A stretch of 64,000 bases of DNA. Source: Ilex aquifolium (taxonomy: Eukaryota; Streptophyta; Magnoliopsida; Aquifoliales; Aquifoliaceae). The notes under the pieces were generated by a model. It saw only the letters and a list, made by a program, of their open reading frames with translations, ran no database searches and had not been told where the DNA came from. The position numbers and the translations under genes are program-made. Of this stretch, positions 22,280 to 34,744 are shown piece by piece. The stretch covers positions 13,618,451-13,682,450 of the forward strand of contig OX637395.1 in the NCBI GenBank assembly GCA_951799425.1, given 5' to 3'. Positions within the stretch are counted from its first letter, which is position 1. Every line of letters starts with the position of its first letter.

Positions 22280-24065
22280 GCTAATATTATGAGGAATTGA
22301 AAGAGCAAGAGTTAGTCATATCACAAAATTAGTCATATCACAAAGTACTAGATTTAAATGATGACAACCACATGGTGTGTAAAATGCTCTAAGATTTATA
22401 TTGAGTAGCCTTTTTTGTACACTTTGATGTTTTCCTTTCATATTAGACCCATTATCATATCCTTGTCCTCGTACATCATTAATATCTAGTTCAAGATTAC
22501 TAATTACATCTATAAGTTTATCAAATAAACATTTTTCCACTCATATCATCTACTTTAATAAACTCTAAAAAATATTCTTCTATTTTTTTTGGACTTATTG
22601 TAATATCTACGCATTGTAATATGAGAGACATTTGTTCTTGATGACTTTCATCGGGAGTACAATCAAGTATGATTGAATAATATTTTACTTCTTTAACTTT
22701 TTTAATAATATTGCTTCTTACTTCATTTCCTAACAAACTTATCAATTCATTTTGTATGTTATGTCCAAGATAATGGTTATGAATTATATCTTGTTGAATA
22801 CGACGAACGTGTTCTTGCATTATCGGATCAAATTCCGCAATAATTTCAATTAAACTAAAAAATTGTCATTATTTTCTTGATATATCTTTTCATTTTTTCC
22901 CCGAAAAGCTAAATTATTTTTACCAAGATTCTTTACAACGGTAATAATTCTTATTAATTCATTTTGCCAATATTCTTTCTCTCAATTAATTTGTTCTTGG
23001 ATACTTTTATCAATTGTTTTATTTAGTTGCAATCTTGTTTCTAATTCAATCCAAGTATTCATATTAGTTATATGCTCATTAGTTATTTCATGATTTTTAA
23101 GCTTAACACCAATATTTCTCCAATCTTTTGTTCCTTCATTAGCTAGTTTACTTGTAGAATAATTCATATTGAATAACTTGCAACAAAAACAAAATACTTT
23201 ATCCAAATCTTTTTAATATACTAGTCATCTTCTATCAAGTGTTTCCCCATTTGTTAATTTGCGAATATAATGTGTAGTGGAAAAATGTCTAGAGTGTTCA
23301 TCCTGAGGAAAATCTAAATTATTATATCTAATTGGACCATTTTCTACTAATAAATCTCAATTTCGTATCAATATTTTTCCATTGACTTGGATCATAAATA
23401 TTTATATGACTATAATCACTTGTTTCATTAAGATTTTGATTGTCTTCTATTTCATTATCTTTTATTTCACTATTTTCTTTTTCAATATTTTCTATTTCAT
23501 TATCCTCTATTTTATTATCTTTTATTTCAATATTTTCTACTTCAATATTTTTTATTTTAGTCTCTTCTATTTCATTATCTACTTGTTCATTTTCAAAATT
23601 TTCATCTAAATTTTTTGTTACATTATTTTTGTTACTAGTAACAAATTTATCAAGAGATCCTTTTTGAGATTCTATTAGTTGATCTATTTTTTTTTTTTTT
23701 TTCGTATCCACTTGGTTGTCTTCTAGGTGCCATATTATTAATATATTATAACTATATAACAACTAAACAAACACAATATATAGTATAGTTAAAATATATA
23801 ACAAAAAAATTTAAAATTATGAAACAATAGAACCTAGCTTGAATGATCTCAAATGTTGGTTTTTTGGTTCTAAACCATGTCCCTTATGTTGCAATGAAAA
23901 CTCGAGTTGATGATGGAGGATGGAGTGGAGGCCGAGTCGCTGTCACCGAGTCAGTCACCATCTTGGCGTCTCACAGTTGTATGTTACCGTGAGTGATCTG
24001 TGATTTTTTTTTTTTTTTGATCAAAAGAGTGATCTGTGAGTTGAGAGTTGAGACTTGAGAGCACT

Positions 24066-24113
<48 letters not shown>

Positions 24114-24483
24114 AGAAGAAGAAGAAGAAGAAGAGTTTTTTTTGTTTCAGTTTAATGAGAGAGAGAAAGAAAAAGAAAAATTATTTTTGTGTTGGTTGGT
24201 TTACCGAGAGAGAGAGAGAGTTAAAAGTAAGGTATGATTTGACTTTTTGATTTTTTTTAATTTGATATGACCTTTCAGTTCACCCATTTTTTTTTATATT
24301 GTTAATTGTTTTTTAGTTATTTAATATTTGGATTGAATTATGGGCCTAAATGGTTGATTGGACTTATATTTTTATAAGGCCTTTTTTACATGGGTTATTT
24401 ACAGTGTTTAAAAATTTAGGGCCTTCCTTTGAAATGGGGCCTAAAACCCTGGCTTTTTTAAACATGCTGTTGGGCCGGCCCTG
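22280..24483 (-). mobile_element. hAT transposon, truncated (ZMYM/TTF-type transposase)
   Basis: The right end on the minus strand starts CAGGGCCGGCCCAACA, a terminus used by plant hAT elements. The transposase starts near 23733 (MAPRRQPSGYEKK). Next come an acidic N-terminal region (23600-23420), a TTF/zinc-finger-like part (DKVFCFCCKLFNMNYSTSKL, about 23150-23206) and a DUF4371-type part ([34 protein letters not shown], about 22700-22430). A poly-A run near 23690-23702 shifts the frame and further stops occur. The protein ends near 22316, before the C-terminal dimerisation region, and no left terminus or 8-bp TSD partner is seen. Upstream of the ATG lies a GT/GA/GAA microsatellite (24066-24134) in the probable 5' UTR. 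Confidence 0.8.
24066..24134. repeat. Compound GT/GA/GAA microsatellite
   Basis: (GT)n, (GA)n and (GAA)n follow one another in the leader of the hAT element. The frame through it is low-complexity and not a gene. Confidence 0.95.
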
Positions 24484-25316
24484 TGATCAAAGCGAGCACC
24501 TACATAGGCTTCGGTTCGACCACAAGCCGCTTGCCTGTCTCGCCACGACCTGGCCTCGGTTGTAGTTATGGTTTAGACCCAACCTTATACTTTTAGAGAA
24601 AATTCGTTTAACGAATTGAGTCCGAAATTCTGAATTTGAATTTAATTTTTGTCCATTGGGTTTCAAATTCGGACTAGTTTGAATTTAATTTTCTCTCTAG
24701 TTTTGAAATTTGAATTTCATGTTTGTTCTTAATAGGCAGACATCAATGGTTTCTTCTGGTCTGCAATGTGTATTAATTATGGGTTGCATCTATTCACATG
24801 ATGGTTGTCCGAAATAGTCACCATTATATTTATATAAACTCAGAACCATTCTGCTTGGTGTATTAACTTCATAATTATTAATTTAGTCATTAAGGCAGTC
24901 ATTATATTCATAATTTTTGGCATTAGCATACTACATTTTTATGAGAGTACAACACACAAATCTGGTTCGCTAGGCAATTAGATTAGAGTGCTACTTCTAA
25001 TTGCGTAAAGATCATTGTATCCTATAAGACAAACAATTAGATTTTCATAAGCACCAAGTATGGGGACGAAATTTGTCTTATGGAAGTAGTGTCAAACACT
25101 AGTCTTGATTTATAAAGTTCAATCCCTATTCCTGTTCTACAATCGGGTTAGTTTTATTATTTTAGACTTATTTGTTATTACTTTTTCTTGCATGTTACTG
25201 TTTTATTTTTAATTGCATAAACAGATTTCTATGTTTCTGTTTAGAAAATTTCTAAGTCCAATATCATTTAAAAATCTCAATAAGTAATTTTGTCATATTG
25301 GAGAAATAAAAACAAT
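24484..25316 (+). repeat. Truncated 5' LTR of the old copia element
   Basis: It matches 30521-31360 along its length (shared text TTTGAATTTAATTTTCTCTC, GAGAGTACAACACACAAATC and ATTAGATT.G.GTGCTACTTC). The first 305 or so bases seen in the 3' LTR are missing. Confidence 0.85.
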
Positions 25317-25369
25317 AATATTAAGACAAATTTTTCATCTTGTATTGTTACTTATTGTGTTTTGATTCA

Positions 25370-26759
25370 TCTATATAATAAAATACAATACAATTCAAAT
25401 ATCCAAAGACAAATAAAATGACTTTTGTTATTCGCGGTTGAGTTTGCATTGAATTTTATTTTAAAGTTAATCTAACGGCTAATATTAACACCCTAAATTT
25501 AATAGGAAAAATAGGCCTCTAATGGTGTGTTTAGAGTGACTTTTTAAAAGTACTTCTAGGAATTATTTATCATAAGTAATTTAAAAAAAAAAAAGTGTTT
25601 GAAACCACCCCACCACCATCCCCACCGCTCCACCACCACCACCACCACCCCACCCCCACCATCACTGTCGCCGCCACAATCACTATCGCCACCCTACCAT
25701 ACCCCCCACCCCACCACCACCACCACCGCTGATGCCACCACCTTACCACCATCATCACCACTTCTATTGCCCCACCATCACCGCCCACCACTACCACCAC
25801 CACCCCACCATCATCACTACCACTACCACCACCGTCCCACCACCGCCCCACCACCACCATCCCTAATCACCACCGCTGTTGCACCTTACCACCACCACTA
25901 CTGTCCCCACCATCACCCCTACCACCCCCACTGTCCCACCACCACCCCCATGACCATCACAACTACCACCACCATCGTCAACCCACCACCGCCACCCCCA
26001 CCATCGCCACTGCCCCACCTCCACCCCCACCCCACCCTCACTGCCCCACCCCCACCACCACCACCATCGCAACCCACCACCGATTGCTACCATCGTCGTC
26101 CATGGCCACCATCCACCACATCGTCATTTTATTCTTATGTTTATTACCATTACCACCATCATCCCACTACCACTGTCGCCCACCGTTAGCACCCACCACC
26201 ACCCATCGTCACCCACCATCGTCATCCGCCACTGTCACCTACCCCAGCACACCTACCACCACCACCTGTCATTGCCCCCCACTTCAGCCACTCACTGTCA
26301 CCTACCCCCACCACACTTACCACTACCGTCATTCGCCACCACCCATCATATTGTCACCTAGAAGTACTCATCGTCGCCCACCACCACCATCATCACCGCC
26401 CACCACCACTGTCGTCGTCCCACCACCACTGGCAACCACCATCACCGTCGTCCACCACTACCATTGTCACCCACGGTTGCCACTATCATCATCGTCACTC
26501 AAGACCCACCACCACCATCACCATTGTCACCCACAACTGCTACCACCACCACGGTCATTGCCTTACCCACCACAACCATCATCGTCTCCCACCATCACCA
26601 CGGTCACCCACCACCACTACCACCGCTCACCCCCACTACAATCGGTGCTTAAATTTTTTTATTTCTCCTCTATGTTTATGATTTGATTTTGGGTGTGAAT
26701 ACAAATATGTTGACAATTTTTTTTATTACTTCGTGTCGTTAGGCACTGGAAATAACTAG
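25370..26759 (+). mobile_element. Helitron, copy 1, with a CCA-type trinucleotide core
   Basis: It starts TCTATATAATA directly after an A (25369) and ends CTAG directly before a T (26760), the A/T insertion habit of Helitrons. Near the 3' end is a hairpin, GTGTC-GTTA-GGCAC (about 26733-26746), some ten bases before CTAG. Flanks of about 240 and 110 bases enclose an imperfect CCA/CCG/CAT/CAC array of about 1040 bases (25605-26645). The long His/Pro/Thr-rich frames on both strands follow from the repeat and are not evidence of protein. There is no Rep/helicase, so it is non-autonomous. A second copy is at 33606-34741 in the opposite orientation. Confidence 0.72.
25605..26645. repeat. Imperfect CCA/CAC trinucleotide array
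   Basis: This is a degenerate triplet array of about 1 kb, strongly purine/pyrimidine skewed (C plus A on the plus strand), forming the core of Helitron copy 1. Confidence 0.95.
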
Positions 26760-29700
26760 TGTTTAAATATTGCAACTATTAAAAAATTTTGAATTTTGCA
26801 ATCTATAGCATTTTAATGATACTTGGAATATTTTGTGAAAAATTTATATGTTCTACTTATGTGTTTTTATGCTTATAAAAAAATAATACACATAAATAGT
26901 AACATAAAAATAATAATATTGTCTTTATTTTAGTAACTTGCTTTAATTTGTTACTGATTTTTTATTTTTGAATATTTTGAAATTATGTCTATCAGAAATC
27001 GCTTCAAATGAGAATAATATCTCTACTACTAAAAATTCGGTGGTGTCTATTTATGTACTTACTTATGACTCATGGAGAAAAACCTGGAACTATTTTAAAA
27101 TATGGCAATAGAAAATATTGTTCTATCTCATTATAATTTAATGAATTTAGAATTGTTGCCTAAATTCAATATTGATGTAAATCATAAATGTGAGACATGT
27201 CTTGAATCAAAATTAACTCGAGCATCATTCCATAATATTGAAAGAAGTACTTAAACTCTAGAGTTAATTTATTGTGATACATGTGATTTGAAATAAATAA
27301 GTAATTTGTTACTTATATTAATGATTGTACAAGATATTATTGTGTATATTTGCTACGGACCAAAGATGAAGTATTAGAAAAATTTATTCATTATAAGAAT
27401 GAGGTTGAAAATTAACTTGACAAAAAAATTAATGCAATAAGAAGTGATTGGTGTGATGAATATGATGTAACTTTTGATAAGTTATGTCAAGAATATGAAA
27501 TTATTCACCAAACTTATGTGCCTTATACACCTCAACAAAATGAGATTGTTGAACGCAAAAATAGAACATTAAAAGAGATGATGAATACCATGTTGATTTG
27601 TTCGAGATTACCTTTGATCTTGTGGGGGGAAACTTTGATTTCAACAAACTATATTCTAAATAAATTACCCCACAAAAAAATAGAAGAAACCCCTTTTGAA
27701 TTATGGAAAGGTCAGAGTCCTTCCTATAAATATGTAAAAGTGTGGGGGTGTTTGGCTAAGGTGATGATTCCTATTACCAGAAGGATTAAAATAGAACTTA
27801 AGACCATTGATTGCATATTTATTGATTATAAATAGTAGTGCATATCTTTTTCTTGTGCATAAATATGATATTCATAATATACATGTCAATACAATTATTG
27901 AATTTAAAAATACATCATTCTTTGAAAATGTATTTCCGTGTAATAATGCATGTGATGAAAGTTCTCTTAAAAGAACTCATGATACTATGACTAGTAATAT
28001 AGACCATGAGTCTACACATGAATAAAGTGAAGAGGCACTTAGACACAGTAAGGATGCAAGGACTTCTAAGTCATATGGTCCTAATTTTCTAACATATTTG
28101 TTAGAAGATGAGTCTCAAATCTTCAAGAAAATGATGTCCATTCCTGAAGCACCTTTTTTGAAAGAAATTGTAAACATTAAAATTTAATGCATCATGCAAA
28201 ATCACACTTAGGAATTGGTAGATCTTCTTCTGAGAAGTAAACCATTGGGGTGTAAATGAATTTTCAAGAGAAAAATGAAAAATAATGAATCAATTGATAA
28301 GTACAATACTAGACTTGTAGCTAAAAGCTACTGGCAAAATGACGGTCTTGATTACTTTGATACATATTCTCCATTTACGAGAATAATATTCATTCGTATC
28401 CTCATAGCTATTGCATCATTGCATAATCTTAAGATTCACCGAATGAATGTGAAAAAAACTTTCCTAAATGGTGACTTATATGAGAAAATTTATATGCAGC
28501 AACCCGAAAGGTTCATTGCTTCGGGACAAGAGAATAAAGTGTGCAGACTTGTTAAATCACTTTATGAATTAAAGCAAGCACTAAGGCAATGGCATGAGAA
28601 ATTTGACAAAGTCACGATGTCAAATGAATTCATAGTTAATGAATGTGATAAATGTGTCTATGTCAAAGACACAAGTAATGAATGTCATTGTTTGTTTACT
28701 TGTGGATGATATACTTATTCTATGTAGTAATAATTATATCATTAAAACTAAGAAGAAAATATTATCCAGAAATGTTGACATGAAGAATTTCGGTGTTGCA
28801 GATGTTATACTAGGAATTAAAATTTCTAGAACATTTGGTGGACTTGTATTATCTCAATCACATTATACTGGAAAAATACTTGAGAAGTTCGATAAGAATG
28901 AAAGTAGTATTGATAGAACACCAGTTGATATAAATCTTTATTTGTTTAAAAATACTAGCTAACGTATATCACAATTAGAATACTTTCGTATCATTTGCAG
29001 TCTAATATATATCATGAACTGCACTAGACTGGATATACATACTCAATTAGTAAGTTGAGTAGATATACAAATAATCCGAGAATAGACCATTGAAAGACAA
29101 TTATCAAAGTTCTTAGATACTTAAGATATACCCTAAATTTTAGATTTCAGTATACAAGATATCTAGTTATACTTAAAAGGTATATTATTGCTAACTAAAT
29201 ATCTGATATAAAGGTTACAAAGTCTACAAGTGGTTATGTTTTTACACTTGGTGGTGCAGTTGTATCTTGAAAATCCTCTAAGCAAACGTGTATTGCCAGA
29301 TCCACAATGAAATTTGAATTTATTGCTTTAGATAAAGCAGAAGAGGAAGCTGAGTGGCTTCGCCAATTTCCATAGGATATTTCAATATGGCCTACACCTG
29401 TGTCAACAATTTGCATACATTGCGATAACCAATCTACAATTAGAAGTGCACATAGTGATATGTATAATGGTAAGTCTAGATATATTCGTCGTAGACATAA
29501 TACTGTTAGGCAATTGTACTCAAATAGGTTTATTTCCATTGATTATAGGAAATAAAAAAAAAAAAAAAATCTAGAGGATCCGCTTACTAAAGGTTTAAGG
29601 TCAAGTAAATTGCACATTAAGGAAAATGGGGCTAAAACCTATGACTTAAGAGTCACCTTAATGGCAACCCAAACTAGTTGACTGGAGATACTAAGATCTA

Positions 29701-30212
29701 GGTTCAAAAGGAAAACCGAATTATACGTAATTCAAAAGAATCACTAAGGAGATAATCTATCCTACTTATTACTATGATAAATTAGTGTTGTATGTAGAGT
29801 TTATTAGGGTAAGCTATACTTTTAATGACTTTTATACCTTAAAAATCTAAGTTGGATATTGCAGTATATTCCTAATAGGGGTAGCTTTTATGAGAATTTG
29901 TAAAGACCGAATTCTCTGAAGCATTTATGAAAATTAGAAGTTGTTCAGGGCCTAAATGAACACAATCATGAGAACCAATTGTGTTAGGAAAGAGACCGTG
30001 TAAAGACTATTTGATCTAATTTATCAAATAGCTGAATAGTTCAAGACACAACGTTCACTATTTAGTCGGTAAGTCTGATGGGTTTTACTATAGAAGGCTC
30101 AAGGCTAAAAACTACTTCTCTTGATGCACGATCTTTCTAAGATGCACTCTCCATAGTGTGTCAGCATTATTATTTGCATAATAACAGCTAATATTTCATT
30201 CATGTTGGGGTT

Positions 30213-31360
30213 TGTTGGAACCAAAGCAATTTTTGATTAATTAAAATTGAATTTTTTGGTCAAATTTGAGCCTAAATTAAAGTGAGACTTCGTGTTCTAT
30301 TCCATGATGAGAATAATGTAGTATATTCACTTACTCAAATTAAGTAAGAAATGAATGATAAAGTATGCTCCAAAGTAACCCACTTGAAATGTGAAAATAG
30401 AGGTTGTGCAATGTAGAATTTGACACCAATCCTACATTGGTTGGGCAAGAAATTTTACACGTGCATATATCTATAGAGTTTGCTCTATGGGTTGGGTCTC
30501 AAGGGGTACCACACTTTTGTGAATGGAGCAAGAACTTACATGGTCTTCGATTCGACCACACATGCGTGGCGCCCGCCACGCCACAACCCAGGCCAAGCTC
30601 GGGTTTGAGTACGAGTGTAGGTTAGACCTGACCTTATCTTTTTGACAAAAATTACTTAACGAATTAGATCCAAAATTCTTAATCCGAATTTAATTTTTAC
30701 TCATTGGATTTTAAATTTGCACTAGTTCGAATTTAATTTTCTCTCCAGTTCCGCAATTTGGATTTCGTGTATGTTCTTAATAAGAAGACATCAATGGTGT
30801 CTTTTAGGCTGCATTGTGTCTTTTGGGTTGCATTTGTTCGCATAGTGACTATCTAAAACAATCACCATTCTGTCTATATAAATCCATAACTATTATGCAT
30901 TGTGTATGAACTTTATACTTACGAATTTAATCATTAAGACAGTCATTACATTCATAATTTTCGACATTAGCAGTCTGCATTTTTCTGAGAGTACAACACA
31001 CGAATCTGGTTTGTTGGGCAATTAGATTGGGGTGCTACTTCTAATTGCATGAAGATTATTGTGTCTTGGGACACATATACTTAGATTTTCATGACCACCA
31101 AGTGTGAGGCGAAATCTATCTTAAGGATATAGTGTCAAATACTAGCTTTGATCTATAAAATTAAATCTCCATTCTTATTATGCGACTGAGTTAGTTTTAT
31201 TATTGCATACTTACATGTTACTACTTTGTCTTGTATGTTACTATTTTGCTCATAATTTCATAAATAAATTTATATGCTTCTGCTTAGAATATTTGTAAGT
31301 CTAATGTCATTTCAGGATGTCAATAAGTAATTTTTTCATATCAGAGAAATACAAACAACA
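30213..31360 (+). repeat. 3' LTR of the old copia element
   Basis: It is about 1148 bp, starts TGTTGGAACC after a GGGGTT purine/T boundary and ends ACAAACAACA. It contains a TATA-like TCTATATAAATCC at about 30873. Confidence 0.82.
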
Positions 31361-31373
31361 CAAGTTCTGGGTA

Positions 31374-31645
31374 ATTGTTGGGCCCCTCATAGATATTGTA
31401 GTTTTGGAGAAAAAGTTCAAAGCATGTATAGTAACAAAAGGGTGCTTTTAAAGTCCCCCACTACAAAGTTTTTCCAGTCCATGTGTGGAATGTTAGTCGG
31501 TGATGTTGTGGCTTATTGTTGGGCCCCTCATAGATATTGTAGATTTTTGAGAAAAAGTTCAAAGCATGTATAGTGACAAAAAGTGTTTTTAAAGTCCCCC
31601 GTTTGTTGGAGTCCATGTGTGGAATTTTACTCTGTGATATTTATT
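31374..31645. repeat. Tandem duplication, unit about 141 bp
   Basis: Two neighbouring copies start ATTGTTGGGCCCCTCATAGA (31374 and 31515) and share TTCAAAGCATGTATAGT and TCCATGTGTGGAATTTTA-like text. It lies directly beyond the copia LTR end. Origin unknown. Confidence 0.85.
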
Positions 31646-31649
31646 ATAA

Positions 31650-33600
31650 AAGTAGAGGTAATTCGTATTTGAAGGCACGGTATAATGTTAATAATTTTAA
31701 GAGGAATATTAGTGATCGTTGAATGAGTTTATTTGAGACTGTCAGATAAATTTATTAAAACCTGTCATATTTCATAATATAAATATATACATTTACATTA
31801 CTGGTAAACGGAGACAGCATCCAAAGAGAACCAACATAAAATCTTATAAAGGGATAATACAATACCACTCCCCACTTTTCGTGAAACTTGACACTATCGC
31901 TGATGGCCACTGGGCTAAAGGCTAAAGCTCAGGTGGTTAAAGGGACTTTTCCAGGTATGAAGTGATCTGTAATTACAGTCACTAGTCACTACTTTATTGA
32001 ATGAGGGTTATGAATCATTTTTCCAAGATCGATAATATTATATTATTATTTAGGTTCCACTCATTATCAATGAAATGGGTATCTTGAAGGGACAATCTCT
32101 ATTTTAGTTCTTCTGGTCCAAGTACAGAAAGTTACGCAAATGTTTCTTTTAGGGTCCGTTTGTTTAGAAAGAAAAAAATGACGAAAAAGTGAAAATGATA
32201 GAAAGTGAAATGAAAGAAAATAAAATGATAGAAAATATATTTTCATGCATATATTTGATTAGAATAAAAAATTTATGAAAAAATTGTAAAATTTTTTTAT
32301 TTTATTGTTTGAAAGAAATGAAAGTTATAAGAAATTTTTTATAATTTAGAGGGTACTCTTTAAAATAGCTACTCAAAATATATTAAAATATTATATTCTT
32401 TATTTTAAAGAGCCATTTTTACAAAATTACTCCAACCATGCTCTCTATTTTACCTAACTACTATGAAATTTTTAAATCAAAATATTGAATAGTTTAACAC
32501 GTCATCAAAATACAAAATAGTTATTCTCTTGGAGTGCTAAAAGAGTTATTTTGCTCTCCAAATATAAAATAGCTAGCAAAGGAGGCTAGCCAAATGTAGA
32601 GAGTCATTTAGCTCAAATGTGAATAGCTAGCCAAATAGCTAATCCTTTGGAATACAATTTTGTGGTTTGACTCTTTATTTTAACCAAAAAATGTCAAATA
32701 ACTAGTCCCTTGGAGATGCTCTTAATTATATTAAATCGGTCTAAAAAGGAAAAAAATATATGTAATTATAATTCAAAGTTAAAAATTTTTAAATAAGTGA
32801 CTCGTAATCTAATTCTAGGACAATCACTAACACAAAAATTTTTGAGCCAAATTATACAGTTAATCAAATTCATACCAAATTTTTTTAAAATTAATAATTA
32901 ATAAAATATTTTAAATAAAATAAGAATAAAATGAGAAATTAGTTATAGACAACAACTTTCTTGCATTTCTTTATGTTTTTTACAAGAAAAAAAAGTTAGT
33001 TATTTGTGAGAAAATTTAAGTATGAAATAAAATTATTTTTTCTATTATTTTCCTTTTTATGCTAACCAAACACATGAAAATTTTTAAAAAAATATTTTTC
33101 TTGTATTTTATATCATTCTCCCACTAAAAAAAAGAATCCTTATTAAAATTCCCCTCATTAACAATTGTTTACATCAAAGAAGGACAAGGATTGATGTCAG
33201 CATTTTGCGTTTCGCTTTTGACATCATTAGATGGAAAGGGTCTATAGTTTGTTTTGCTACAAATGACAGAGTGATTTCGTGTCATTTCTAAATGTCAAAT
33301 GGTCGCTGCGTCGTTTGAAAAAAGGTACGGAGGGAGGCAAGTGGGGACTACGGGGCATGGGCCCACCTCAATTCTTTTTGTAAATACATTATTTACATAT
33401 ATTTAAGTTAATTATTAGGTATATTTAAATATATGTCTTATGAATTAGCATGATCAATAATTAAATGATTATAAATTTTTGCACACACTTTGAACACATT
33501 ACAGACATATTTAGATAAATTTCTTATATATGGAGCTCATTTTACAATTATTTTAGCTATGCATATTCTAAAAATTTGTTTAAAGCTTGAGTTTATATAT
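31650..33600. other. AT-rich repeat DNA without a gene
   Basis: A GTCCGTTTGTTTAGAAAG-like start (about 32154) and an inverted partner (CTAACCAAACACATGA, about 33062-33077) suggest a non-autonomous DNA element of about 920 bp. A GGAGATGCTCTTA end at about 32714-32726 suggests a smaller MITE nested within it. A Helitron 3'-end-like hairpin motif (TTTGAAGGCACGGTATA) lies at about 31669. No coding sequence is seen. Confidence 0.35.
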
Positions 33601-33605
33601 ATATA

Positions 33606-34741
33606 CTAGTTATTGTCTATGTCTGAAGGCACATAATAATAAAAAAAAAATGGTTAACAATAAATATATTTATATTCACACTCAACATAGAGCAAAAAAA
33701 AAAATTTAAACACCAGTTGTAATGGGGTGAACGGTGCTAGTGGTGGTGGCAGGAGACGGTGATGGTTGTGGTGAGTGGCGACGACCATGGTGATGGTGGC
33801 AATCATGGGTGACAATCGTGATGCTGGTGGTAGATTTTTGGTGACGATGGTGGTAATGACAATCATGGGTGACGGCGGTGGTGGTTGTGGGCGACAACGG
33901 TGGTGGACAGTGATGATGGTGGTGGTGGGCGACGACGGTGGTGGGTAGTGATGATGGTGGTGGTGGGCGACGACGGGTACTTCTAGACGACAGTATGATG
34001 AGTTATGGTAAATAGCGGTGGTTATGGTGGTAAGTGTGGTGGGGGTGGGTGATAGTGGGTGGCGATTACGATTGGTGGTGGTAAGTTTGATGGAGGTGGG
34101 TGACAGTGACTGGCAGTGATGGTAGGCAATGATCGGTGGTGGTGGGTTGTGATAGTGAGCGGCGATGGGTGGTGGTGAGCAACAATGGTAGTGGTGGGTG
34201 TTGACGGTAGACGACGGTGATAATGGTAATTAATATAAGAATAAGATGAAAATTATGGTAGGTGGTGGCGGTAGACGACGGTCATAGCAATCAGTGGTGG
34301 GGTAGCGACAACGATGGTGATGGTGGTGGTGAGGTGGCGGCAACGGTGGTGGTGGTGGTGGGGTGGCGATAGTGATGGTGGCAACGACAGCGGTGGAAGT
34401 GGTGGTTGTTGTGACAGAAGTGGTGGTGGGAGTGGTGACAGCGGTGGTGGTTGTAGTGATGGTGGTGGGGCAATGGGGGTGGTAGTGGTGGAGCGGTTCC
34501 AAATACTATTTTTTTTTAAAAGTATTCATAAGTAATTGTAAGTTCTAGAAGTACTTTTAAAAAGTCACTCCCAACACACCCTTAGGAGCTTATTTTTCTT
34601 ATTAATTTGAGGTGTTAATATTAGCCGTCGAATTAACTTTTGAATAAAATTTAAAGCAATCTTAACCGCGAATAGCAAAAATTATTTTATTTATCTTTTG
34701 AGATTTGAATTGTATTTATTTTTATTATATATATACATAGA
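33606..34741 (-). mobile_element. Helitron, copy 2, with a GGT-type trinucleotide core
   Basis: On the minus strand it begins TCTATGTATATATATAATA and ends CTAG before a T (33605). The 3' hairpin is degenerate (TGTGCC-TTCA-GACATA). The arms match copy 1 at 25370-25600 and 26645-26759 (shared TATTCGCGGTT, ACGGCTAATATTAACACC and GACTTTTTAAAAGTACTTCT). The core is the same kind of array, read here as GGT/GTG (about 33720-34495). No coding capacity is recognisable. The base before the 5' TC is T, not the expected A. Confidence 0.68.
33720..34495. repeat. Imperfect GGT/GTG trinucleotide array
   Basis: This is the core of Helitron copy 2, on the plus strand rich in G and T, and the reverse complement in kind of the array at 25605-26645. 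Confidence 0.95.
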
Positions 34742-34744
34742 AAA

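Larger units (their letters stand above)
24484..31360 (+). mobile_element. Old Ty1/copia (Tork-like) element with nested insertions
   Basis: The 3' LTR spans 30213-31360 (TGTTGGAACC to CAACA), with a G-rich polypurine stretch just before it. The 5' LTR keeps only about its last 830 bases (24484-25316), because the hAT element abuts it on the left. A Helitron sits at 25370-26759, soon after the 5' LTR. The internal region lacks gag. It retains a GAG-pre-integrase segment (about 27130-27260), integrase (27300-27830), reverse transcriptase (about 28250-28900) and RNase H (about 29200-29640). Coding is heavily broken, with well over ten breaks. The LTR copies differ by roughly one base in seven by eye, so this is an old insertion. 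Confidence 0.85.

Noticed and set aside
23382-23667. Phe/Ile/Ser-rich plus-strand frames
   Set aside because: Antisense of the acidic low-complexity N-terminal region of the hAT transposase.
25599-26686. Overlapping His/Pro/Thr- and Gly/Val/Trp-rich frames of up to 200 residues on both strands
   Set aside because: They arise because a CCA-type triplet array has few stop codons in any frame. There is no start context, domain or conservation signal.
33654-34535. Similar low-complexity frames in the GGT array
   Set aside because: Same cause; this is the second Helitron copy's repeat core.
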